NCBI GenBank assembly: GCA_019633425.1
Contig: WSUB01000018.1
Coordinates: 315,699-379,698 of the forward strand
From: Tulasnella sp. 424
Taxonomy: Eukaryota; Basidiomycota; Agaricomycetes; Cantharellales; Tulasnellaceae
DNA: 64,000 bases
Direction of reading: 5' to 3'
The position numbers and the translations under genes were made by a program. This document shows positions 45,339-55,249 of this stretch, piece after piece (the stretch's first letter is position 1; the number at the start of each line of letters is the position of its first letter). The notes below the pieces were generated by a model. The model did no database searches. It had not been told where the DNA came from and was given only the letters and a program-made list of their open reading frames with translations.

Positions 45339-45789
45339 ATCGGCAACTGACAGTCCTACAACTCAAGCTGCTGTAATTTATCCCTTTTCTTGGTGATACC
45401 CCCACTTCTCATAATTCTACCCTTCCTTTTATCTGGTTTCCTGCCACACACTTGCAATCCCTGCTTCCCCATTTACTCTATATACACCTTGTAATACTCT
45501 ATCGAATCACTAATAGCCTGGTGGCATCGCCCTCAAACATAATCCATTACCTGATACGTTCCCATGCCCCAAAGATCTTCGGGTTTCCATCGATTGCTTA
45601 TCTGTCTGACCTGGTTAAGATAGAAGCATGGGCAGATCCTACTGTGATCAGTTTTCTCATGGTGATCGTTCCGGATTGCAACCACCACACCTATTTTCAC
45701 CCAAGCGCAGCATGCCTGAAAACAATGCTGAAGGGATGAACCAACATGGAGGGCGTATACAGTGTTAAGAGATTCACTCCGGTATGGCA

Positions 45790-46967
45790 GTAGACGAGAA
45801 TGACTCAGGACTTGTTTCATCAGGGCCAGCCGACAATATCCTCAAGGATACATTGCAAGGATACGCAACAGAGAACAATGGAAATGGCATACCGATTGAT
45901 CAACAGCTTCTAAGAATACAAAGGGAATTTGGCATCAAGCCATCGTAAGGATTTTCGAACCACGTTCAAATCTTGTGACCAAATGATCTCCTGGTATAGT
46001 TGATCCGCATTCATGGCCAAGCGCTCACGGCTCAAGATCAAAAACCGTTCGCATGAACAACACGGTCCGAGATTCTCCGGCTGATATGGCACAAGCTATC
46101 ATTGACCTAAAGGCCAACGATCCTGAAGGTTGATAGGGTGTTGGGAGTGCGAAACAGTGGTTAGCAAGCTCGGGCACATTCTTGGCTCGGTGTGATATTC
46201 CCCCACTCAATATTAGCTGTATCTCTCGCTGGCCAACTAATAGCGTCTTCTCTCAGGACCGATATCAGAGAAATTATGCACGATTATTTTGACAATGAAT
46301 TTGATGATTGAATGCCCGGTGGTCGAAGCAAGGTCAAGACTTTCCAGCCATTGTCCAAATCCCTAGCACTAGAAATACTCCGATCGAGAGTGTGTGGAGA
46401 TGGCAGTGAGAGGGCGAAGGACACAATCTCCATGGCATAATCGAGGAAGGAGTCACTGCAGGTTTACTTGTGCCAGGCATTGCGCTTCATGCATTCGGTT
46501 TCATTCCTTTTCCTTGGCCACTACCTCAGTGTCTAACATGTTGGGATAATGTTTAGGGGTGTGTTCAACTGGCTGTTCCTACCACTGGTCCAGGATCAGC
46601 TCAACGCGTTCCAGGATTACTGGAACTCGCACAAGGTAACAAAGCAAAGAAAGAAAATGCTCCCATCTGGAACCTCACCTTGGAACCTTATGAGTGTGCC
46701 AGAAACAGGGAGCTCTACAGCACGTAATTGTTGGATCAAGGTCAATCCAGAGAGCGTGAGGCGATGGCGAGAGCAGCTGGGGGGGTTACAGCGGCGAGAT
46801 GAAATTATGGTGTTCACATCGGAGGAATTTCACGTGGAAGCAGACGCTGCCTGGATTGCCATTGGGAGCCCTCTTTTCACCTTGTCAAATGTGTGGAGTG
46901 TCTTTTCCCAAGTTGTAGAGCAGATTCAGACTCGATGTGTTGTAGTACTTAATCCCAATGTGAACTA
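45790..46967 (+). pseudogene. integrase-core-domain protein, DDE core deleted
   Basis: Pieces of a fungal integrase-core gene remain: GPADNILKDTLQGYATE, ADMAQAIIDLKANDPEG, DIREIMHDYFDNEFDD with a stop then MPGGRSKVKTF, and the well kept C-terminal exon FNWLFLPLVQDQLNAFQDYWNSHK and LPSGTSPWNL (46,549-46,967). The middle, where the DDE catalytic residues should be, is missing, and stops interrupt the rest. The EFDD[stop]MPGG site would be EFDDRMPGG if TGA was CGA. It could be the relic of the transposase of the surrounding TIR element, or another cargo gene. Confidence 0.65.
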
Positions 46968-47292
46968 AAATCCATCGCAATTTCTGCTTTCGGGTTTAGA
47001 TGTAACGCCAAAGCGCCAGCATGCAGCAGATATCCTCAACTCAAGCCGGATGGCGAACCTTCCAGGGGTCAGCTAAAGGGCGTTTAGCAGGAGGGAGGCC
47101 CATGACTGTCAGTCCAGATTGTAATCTGGGGAGGGAGCGACATGCTTTGAACCCACATATGGAATACCAGCGCAGCCGCCCAGAGCACTATGTTACCTCA
47201 TGAAGAGTACATACATATACCTGACCTTACTTATGGAGGTCACATTGGGCAGAGGTAAGAGTGACTTCAGGGATCCGCGATGCACGAAGACC

Positions 47293-47475
47293 TGCAGGCA
47301 CATGCATTATCAACTGATAAGGATGCCCTTCAGGCCCCTGTATCGCATAAGGTGACTCAAAGGTCCTATTTTGAAATAATGAAGTGAGGGGAGGTGGGAA
47401 GGGTATATGGGTGAGAAGGGAGATTCTTGTGGCGCACAGCGCGCATTTTGTCCTTGGACTCCTGGCCTACCGTAC
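47293..47475 (+). repeat. right terminal inverted repeat of the 5.9-kb element
   Basis: Reverse complement of 41,551-41,725, ending CTACCGTAC. Sequence inside it (before 47,293) no longer matches the left arm, which fixes the repeat length at about 180 bp. Confidence 0.85.
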
Positions 47476-47548
47476 TATCAACCAATCCAAGCCCAAGAAA
47501 TCAAAGCCTACCGACTACTCCCCACTGAAACATTCATCGAACCACAAA

Positions 47549-48703
47549 ATGAGCCAGAACCAAGGATTAGGAGGGACCTGGATGACGGATCTACTAGGAG
47601 CACTCCCGAACCCAGGGGCCCCAATGGCGACCTCTGCCCCTGGTCCCCAGCCCCCGAACCACACCCCCAACCCAGGACCACAACCACGAGCACTGAGCAC
47701 TCAGCAAATCGATGTGACAACACTCCTAGGGCTCATAGCTGCGCTCAATGCGGGGAATGCGATGACTGGGGCTGCTGCAAGGACTGCAAAAACTGGGAGA
47801 GTCAAAATTAGAGAACCAGAAGTCTATGACGGGAAGAAGCGAGGAAGAGCGGTGGTTAGGTTCATCCTCAACTGCGAACTCTACTTCACTGCAAGACGCA
47901 ACAACTTTAACCAAGAAGCAGACCAGATCCGGTTCACCATCAGCTACCTAACAGACACGGCCCGAGCCTGGGTAGAACCCATCCTAATCGACAACCTAGA
48001 CAACCAAAACGACCCGGAATCATACAACTGGGACACCTTTAAAACAGCCCTCGAAGGAGCATTTGGAGATACAGACCGAGAAGGAACCGCAATACACGAG
48101 TTAGAAGCCTTGAAGCAAGGAAAGAGACCAGTGTCGACCTATGCGTTGGACTTCCAAAAGATCAAAGCCAACATCTCCAATTGGGACGAAAGTACCTTCG
48201 TTCATTACTACCACAAAGGCCTTAGCGAAGATATCAAAGACTACCTAGTCACGCAACCGGTCCAAACCCGACTTGATACTTTAATCAAACTCTCTATTAG
48301 AATTGATAACAGGATCTGGGAGCGAAAGAAGGAAAAAGAAGAGTCCGGTACCCATCGTCCCCCACCCCCACGCCAGCAATCTCCTCACTCTCAACCCAAT
48401 CCCGCTCCTAAGTCCAAGGCTCCTAATGCCTTCGCACACACCTCCCCAGTCCCCATCCACGTCGACGCAGCCAGAAGAGGACCGTTGAGCGCAGCAGAAA
48501 AACAAAGAAGGCAAGAACACAATCTGTGTTACTATTGCGGACAGGTGGGGCACAAGGCCGAAGTTCACGACCTCAAACGAAGAACCCAAGCTGTTGTCAA
48601 AACCCCTACCATTGCCGCCACCACTCACACCACTCCCCCATCACTCATTGAGTTTGATCCTGTCGCCGCCCCTTCTGCTTCGGGTTTTTGCCACAGCATG
48701 TGA
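47549..48703 (+). CDS. Gypsy Gag polyprotein
   Basis: Structural protein of the retrotransposon. The start MSQNQGLGGTWMTDLL is at 47,549; upstream codons in the same frame belong to the leader. The capsid-like core shows YDGKKRGRAVVRFILNCELYF, RIRFTISYLTDTARAWVEP and FGDTDREGTAIHELEALKQ, typical of fungal Gag. Near the end is a zinc knuckle CYYCGQVGHKAEVH in which the fourth Cys is replaced by His. The frame is open for 384 codons, so Gag is better preserved than Pol. Pol begins in another frame, overlapping by 16 bp. Confidence 0.88.
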   Translation: MSQNQGLGGTWMTDLLGALPNPGAPMATSAPGPQPPNHTPNPGPQPRALSTQQIDVTTLLGLIAALNAGNAMTGAAARTAKTGRVKIREPEVYDGKKRGRAVVRFILNCELYFTARRNNFNQEADQIRFTISYLTDTARAWVEPILIDNLDNQNDPESYNWDTFKTALEGAFGDTDREGTAIHELEALKQGKRPVSTYALDFQKIKANISNWDESTFVHYYHKGLSEDIKDYLVTQPVQTRLDTLIKLSIRIDNRIWERKKEKEESGTHRPPPPRQQSPHSQPNPAPKSKAPNAFAHTSPVPIHVDAARRGPLSAAEKQRRQEHNLCYYCGQVGHKAEVHDLKRRTQAVVKTPTIAATTHTTPPSLIEFDPVAAPSASGFCHSM

Positions 48704-51700
48704 TGACTGTGCCATCGCGTGCTAATACCCCACGTCATGTTTTAGGTACCCATGTATTCTCGTCAGATATGGTCAATAGGAATCGTATGCCGCTTGAACC
48801 ATCAACCCATCTGATAGTACCAACCAACTTAACGACTAGGCAAGTCACAGCCTACCCTACCGCCATGATTGACTCAGGAGCCACATCCGAGTTTATCAAT
48901 CAAACGTTCATCAATGAAAATCATATCCCCACCCGACAAAAGCAATTCCCATGCCATCCTGTGGCGATCGACGGACATTCCCTTGGGGTAATAGATCGAG
49001 AAGTCAAAGGACGATTGCGGATGGGAAACCACGAGGAAGAGGTCACGTTAGACGTCGCAAACATCGGCCGACACCCTACAATCCTCGGTGCCCCCTGGTT
49101 ACATCGGCACAGCCCTTCCATCGACTGGAGGACACGACGAATAGTCTTCCAAGACCCTACTGCTTGAACCAATGCCTGGATCTCCCCATTGATGTTCTGG
49201 GAAAAAGGAATGGACAGCCAGATAAGCCCCCCCCTGCCCCTTCCTTCTTGGACCTCCCCGAGGAAGACGATATCGCAGGAACCAGCATCTCTGCCAAGAT
49301 CGCAGCCGAGTACAAAAAGGAAGAAGTCAAACCTCTGGTGGAGACTGTTCCCTGGGAGCTACATGAGTTCCTAGATGTGTTCCAAGAACCAACGGGAGAC
49401 GCTATACTGCCCCCACATCGCCTGTACAATTGCAAAATCGACTTTGTTCCAGGAAGCGAATTACCTAAAGCAGGAGGCATGTACGCGGGCTCGGCGCAAG
49501 ATCTTGCGGACCTGAAAGCATGGATTGATGAAAACCTTCAAAAGGGATACATTCGTGAATCAAAGTCACAAGTAGCCTCCCCATGTTTCTTCGTTGGGAA
49601 AAAAGACGACTCGTAATTGACTACCAGCGAATCAACAACATCACCGTAAAAGACCAATACCCAATTCATCTCATGTCGGACCTGATTGACCAAATATGAG
49701 GAAAGAAGGTGTTCGGCAAACTTGATTTGCGGTGGGGCTACCATCTTGTGTGGATAGTGAAGGGAGACAAATGGAAGACTGCGTTCAAGACAAGATTTGG
49801 GTTATTTGAGTGGGTGTTCATGCCATTTGGACTCTGCAACACACCTGCCATCTTTCAACGGTTCATGAACCATATTCTGCACGACCTATTAAACGACGAT
49901 GTCACCAACTACCTGGATGATACCATGGCGGCCACCGTCACACACCAACAGAATATCGAGGTCATGAAAGAGATTCTGCAAAGACTCAGGGATAACCAAC
50001 TGCACTGTCGACCGGAGAAAAGCGAATTCTTCGTGACAGCAACCGAATTCCTGGGCCTCGGAATCATAGAACATGGCGTCACCATGGATAAGCATAAGGT
50101 GGAAGCAATACAACAATGGCCGGCACCCCAAAAGGTCAAAGACGTTCAAACCTTCCTGGGATTCGCAAATTTCTACTGACGATTCATCAAAGACTTTGCT
50201 AAACTATCCCAACCTATCACAAATCTCCTCCGGAAAGACGTCATGTGGGATTGGACTACAGTTTGCCAGCAAGCATTCGATGCACTAAAGGAGCATTTCA
50301 CCACGGCCCCAGTACTAGTACACTTCGACCCCGATCTCCCAGTCCTACTCAAGACGGACGCCTCAGGCTACGCATACGGTGCCGTTTTATCGCAGAAAGG
50401 CTCAGACAGCAAAGTGGACCCGGTAGCTTTCATGTCGAAATCAATGATGGATGTCAAACGGCGATGGCATATTTACGACAAAGAAATGCTGGCTATTGTT
50501 CGGGCACTCCTGTATTGGCGTCATTACCTTGAGGGGGCAAAATTCCCCATCCAAATCCTCACTGACCATGAAAACCTGGAATACTTCAAGAAGGCTCAAG
50601 TATTGAACGACCGACAACACTGCTGGCTCCAAGTCCTCCAACAATTCGATTTCCTTATCTCGTATCGTCTTGGATCCAAATCAGGGAAACCTGATGCACT
50701 CTCCCGCCGACCGGATCACCGCCCTGAGGAGGGGGCAGAAGAACCGTCCCTAACGCTTTTACCACTGTCACAAGTCGAAGAAGTAAACGCAGTGGTGCTC
50801 TTACCATCATCACGAATCCTAGAAATCAACGCAGATGACAACAATGAAGAAGAATTGCGGGACACGGATCTTGAAATAGTGCAGCAAATCGCAGCAGCAA
50901 TCCGGACAGACGACACAGTGAAAGCAGTACTGGCGTTCTTCGAAAGAACCAACACGAGCACTGGCAAAAACATGTCAGAATGGACCTTCAAAAATGAAAT
51001 CCTTCGGTTCAGGAACAGGATCTACGTTCCGAACAATGACAACATCAAGTGAAAGATTCTGGAACTCTATCACGATGCGATCAGCGCAGGACACGGAGGG
51101 CAAGCCAAGACTCTGGAATTGGTATCAAGGGGATATCACTGGCCATCAATGAAAAGTTTCGTCAACAGATACATGGAAGCATGTGATACCTGTAGAAGGA
51201 ACAAGCCAAACCACGTGCCGCCTGTTGGGCTCCTTAAACCACTCCCTGTACCAACCAGTCCATGGCAAGACGTATCGTACGACTTCATCACCAAACTCCT
51301 GACCACGCAGCAGGGACACGATACCATTCTAGTAGTCGTCGACCGGCTCCTAAAAGAAGCCCACTTCATTGCCACAAAGGAAGCAGGCCTGGACGCAGAG
51401 AAAACCGCAGAGCTTTTCATCACCAATGTATGGAAACTACATGGATTACCCTCTCGAACGGTATCGGATCAGGGACCCCAATTCAATGCCCCATTCATCT
51501 GTGCACTCTTCAAAGGACTAGGGATCAAGCCAAATTTCTTGACAGCGTATCACCCACAGACTGACGGGCAAACGGAGCGTACCAATCAAAACGTAGAAGG
51601 ATTCATTCGTCTCTACTGTAATCATCGACAAGACAATTGGGACGACTTACTGCCCTTTGCGGAATTTGCCTACAACAACTCGATCCACTCTTCCATTGGC

Positions 51701-52389
51701 ACTTCGCTGTTCATGGCCAGTCGCGGATACAACCCAACGTTCTCCAACATGCCCTCAGAAGCGCAGTCCAACCCGTCTGCAGAAGAATGCCTCAAACGAA
51801 TCAAAGTGGTACAGAAAGAAATACAATCCGCCATGACCATCACTCAAGAACAACAGAAACGATACTATGACGAAAACCGACAACACGAACCAGAGTATCA
51901 AGTAGGAGACAAGGTCTGGTTAGAAGCTGACAACATTATCACAGATCGGCCTTCGACTAAGCTGTCGGCAAAGAGACTCGGACGATATAAGATTGAAGCT
52001 AAGATATCTTCCCACATGTACCGACTTTCTCTCCTGTGAACCATGAAGATCCACCCAGTGTTCCACATCTCACTACTCAGTGCTCACATTCCCGACACCA
52101 TCCCTGGACGAGTACAGCCCAAACCCAAAAACTGATCATAGTCGAAGGACAAGAGGAGTACGAGGTTGAGAAAATCCTAAATTCACGATACTGGTATCGC
52201 AAACTCCAATACCTTATCAAGTGGAAAGGATTTATGGATGAACATAACACCTGGGAGAAGGCCGAAAATCTGGAGCATGCCGTCGATTTAGTTCAAGACT
52301 ACCATCAGCGATTTCCACTAGCATTAGGACCAGAACCATACAACCCGCAACTTCACTCCTGCAGCAATGGAGGCCGGACGTGTCGTTAG
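48688..52389 (+). pseudogene. Gypsy Pol (protease, RT, RNase H, integrase, chromodomain) with stops and frameshifts
   Basis: Domains in order: retropepsin with DSGA (48,870-48,881 region); reverse transcriptase with RLVIDY-like VIDYQRINN, FMPFGLCNTPA and YLDD; RNase H with LLKTDASGYAYGAVL and HIYDKEMLAIV; integrase with HHCC-type CDTCRRNK, ILVVVDRLLKEAHF, VSDQGPQF and HPQTDGQTERTNQ; a C-terminal chromodomain YEVEKILNSRYWYRKLQYLIKW. This defines a chromovirus. Disruptions: stop near 49,167 between protease and RT, a frameshift near 49,613, TGA stops at 49,697, 50,177, 51,050 and 52,037, and a frameshift near 52,130. Several TGAs sit where Arg (CGA) is expected. A purine tract AGGAGGGG precedes the 3' LTR. 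Not functional as read. Confidence 0.9.
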
Positions 52390-52399
52390 GAGGGGCAAC

Positions 52400-52726
52400 T
52401 GTGACGACCTTGTCACATCTCGGATACTTCTGGATTCTGATACTGAGTTGACACGTCAGCGCCTCAAGGCTTGTCTTGTATTGGTGATGTCCTCATGTTT
52501 CTCAGTCAGCGCCTCATGTTGTACCTCCACTCACTTACGTGTCCACACTCATTAGCCATTCCTTATTAGTCTCTCATTGTCTATTTAAGAGAGCAGAATG
52601 AGGAGGGTTTGTTCATCATTCCGCCTTCTGTTCACCAATCTCATAGTTCCTCCTCCTTGACACTTCTAGCACCTCTTGACTACAGCGAGCGCCTTACTTC
52701 CCTTGTTCATTGTCAAGATCGTTACA
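52400..52726 (+). mobile_element. 3' LTR of chromodomain Gypsy element
   Basis: It begins TGTGACGACC and ends GATCGTTACA, 327 bp, with TATTTAAGAG as a probable TATA element. It is preceded by a polypurine tract and followed by the right copy of the 5-bp target duplication (52,727-52,731), after which the MULE coding sequence resumes. Confidence 0.9.
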
Positions 52727-55202
52727 GCCTGCGCTTCCTGGGAGGTTCAACATCTTCCTCTCCTGTCCTAAGGTTGGTGGGGAGTTCAGGAGCTGGAGAC
52801 TCGGCATTGCTCTGCTGGCGACGTTTGGGATTCCGGCGAAGGGGAAGACTTGGTAATGGGTTGGATGCACCACCCCCTTTCTTGCCCACTCCTTCATGGC
52901 TTGCAGCGAGGCATGCTGTCCGCGGGCGGCCTTTTGGGTTCATGACCGGGGGTCAAGGGTATGGACTGGTTGCCGAGCCTCTAACTCTTGACGCTCCTGA
53001 GTTCTCAGTGAATGACTGGAGTTAGGATACAGAAGAAGTTGGCTTCAGTGAGAGAGGAAAGTGACATACTCAAGTTCTTCCATCCGCTTCATGAAACTCT
53101 CCAGTTGCTCCTGAGTTTGGATCCCCTTGATTGCGGGCTTCAGCGCAGCCTGAGTCTGCCGATAGACTTCTTGGGAAGCTAAAGTTCAAGTTGCAGGAGG
53201 GGTGGCCTGAACGGCAAGAGAAGGCTCGAGTGGGTTGCTAACTTGATGGCTTGGAAGCTGGATGTGTTGCTCATGGGCAATGTGCTCTAGTGTGACCGGT
53301 GGGATCTTTGAAGTGTCGAGATTGGGATTTTGATGCCAACTAGATAACAAGAATAACAAGAATATTAGAATCGGATAGCAACCAATACCACAAGATCGGC
53401 TCACCGAGACTGAACCAAAGTAAGGGGGGAGTGTATGCTAAGGCCAACCATAACGTGGAGAACAGCAAAGTAGTGACAGCATGGGAGGCCCAAATTAGTC
53501 CCCATGCAACAATCGCAAAGGTAACGGTCATGGTCGAGGAGAACGAGATGGCGTGAAGATGATTGGCCTCCGTGAAAGAGGAATTGGATCACTTGCTTGA
53601 CATGCAGTCAGCAGGATGAAACATGATGAACCAGCCAGGGAATTGATATCGAAGCTGAATCATTGGAGTGGTGATTGATCATCCGCTACTCAAGAGTAAT
53701 AATCAATACCTCCGCAAAGAACGGTGCGTAACAGACACTAGACTTACACATTCTTCTCCTCCAATCCAATCAAACCCTGAATTGTCTTTCTCGAAAGCCT
53801 TTGCCTGACAACAGCAATTAGTAATGACATGAAGGTACCAAGGCATAGCATGATACGATTTACCCAGTCTTGCAAGCTTCCTCCTGGAATCTCCACCAGC
53901 TCCGCTGTATAGTTCAGACACCTCTCCATCTCCTCCCAAGCAGTGTGAAGCGCAAATGGTCCAGCATATTCTTCAAGAAGTTTAATCACTGGGGCAAATG
54001 TTGCTTCCCACATGGCTGGATGCGTCCTCCGATTTGCCTGCAAAACCCAGGTTTCATTAATTTGGTCGTCTCCAAAGACATGCGAACAACTTACATTTTG
54101 GGTTGAGATGAGGTGCTTTGACAATGATACCGATGTTCAATGGGTAGCCATACTGGTTCTGGTTCTCAGCGATGTCGTTAATGAGGATGTCGGGAAATCG
54201 CAAAATGTGGTCAGCTTGTGCTGGAGATTGCCATCACTCGCCCATCCTCTGCCACCCAAGTCCAAATCTCCCATCGGTTGTCCTGTTGCCTCAATGACTT
54301 GAGGCAGGCCACCAAAGCTGCAGCATCTCCCCCTAGGGCACTAACAGCCTCACGTGCTTCCTCTTGACTTTGATTAATAAGATTTGTAATCTGGCGATCC
54401 TCGAGAGGCCGATCGGAGGACTGGTGGCTAAGAAGGTGCTTGATCTGACGTCGAGAAAAAAAGGAGTCAGTGGCATATGTTGTAACAATCTCTTGCTGCT
54501 TTGCTGTTGGGGGTTGTTGGGCCTTCCCACTGACAGGAATGACAGGTGGATGGCTGTGATGAGTATCAACCAGGGAGAGGTAATACCGACTTGAACCCTG
54601 GACTCAATTGATGTTGATGTGGGCCTTGCACTCTGTCTGAATGGTCTTTCCCTGTCTCTGGTTGCCTGGGTGGATGTACAAGCGATGGCACTCCGAGCCA
54701 CCATGGTAACTGCTGCAGCGCATTGTCACCTTCTTCCAACCACTGTCATGCTGGAAGGACTGGCCCACTGCATTTTGAAACCACTAGCCTCTCCATCCTG
54801 CTGTACAGCTTCAATGGTTTCATCCAAGGTGTCATATGAGTCCTCCTCAGTTAAGCGATCCACATGTGCCTGAGCCTGCACCGTTGGTTGGGGAAACAAG
54901 TCTGGTAGTGACTCCGTATCAGATCAGCTTGGACTCTGATCCTTGTCCTCCCTCTGCTGTTCCTCCAAGGCATCTTCCTCCAAGTCGGAAAGCACGATGA
55001 AGAAAGGTTTCTATGGTTGAGCCACCCTTGGAAAGGAGATACAGTGTTTTTGGTCCAAGTCAGAGCCGGAATCTGAATCCGAATCTGAGAGGACAATGAG
55101 AGGTGTAGTGTTGGGAGGCTTGGATTTTGTGGGTGCATATGGAGAAGAAGGGATATTGGTGAGGTCAACCACTCTGACCGGACAGTGAGGTGCTGGTGAC
55201 AT
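52727..55202 (-). pseudogene. MULE transposase, N-terminal to near C-terminal part
   Basis: The start MSPAPHCPVRVVDLTN is at 55,202. An acidic SDSDSDSGSD leader is followed by TLDETIEAVQ and a FAR1-like zinc region (CSYHGGSECHRLY, ECKAHI, YYLSLVDTHHSHPPV). Then come ATDSFFSRRQIKHLL, EDRQITNLINQSQEEAREAV, FPDILINDIAENQNQYGYPL, EYAGPFALHTAWEEMERCLN and the SWIM finger YLCDCCMGTNLGLPCCHYF (53,401-53,592). The C-terminal part is EVYRQTQAALKPAIKGIQT and NPKGRPRTA. Between PLNIGIIV and HPAMWEATF the family's DDE core is missing, and TGA/TAG stops and frame changes occur. The reading frame is cut at 52,727 by the Gypsy 3' LTR and continues at 40,314. Confidence 0.78.
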
Positions 55203-55249
55203 AGAGTCCGACTTGATAGAGATTAGAGAAGAGCAAGGGGACATTGGAA

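Larger units (their letters stand above)
41551..47475 (+). mobile_element. 5.9-kb TIR-bounded element with tRNA-like, alpha-kinase and integrase-core cargo
   Basis: The left end (41,551-41,725) is repeated as a reverse complement at 47,293-47,475, about 85-90% identical by eye. Both termini read GTACGGTAGGCC inward and are flanked by the 4-mer TATC on each side (41,547-41,550 and 47,476-47,479). Removing the segment and one TATC rejoins the Gypsy leader. Inside, all on the plus strand, are a tRNA-Tyr-like gene, an alpha-kinase gene and an integrase-core remnant. The class is not certain. A 4-bp duplication together with an integrase-like gene recalls Ginger-type transposons, but the termini do not start TGT. 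Confidence 0.68.

Noticed and set aside
46980..47292. Small ORF 47,021-47,203 as a cargo gene
   Set aside because: 60 codons, no motif, and no promoter or splice support.
49690..52040. TGA as a sense codon in this genome
   Set aside because: Housekeeping genes here (for example KAE1, NOT3, hexokinase) end in TGA and show none internally, so the TGAs in Pol are mutations.
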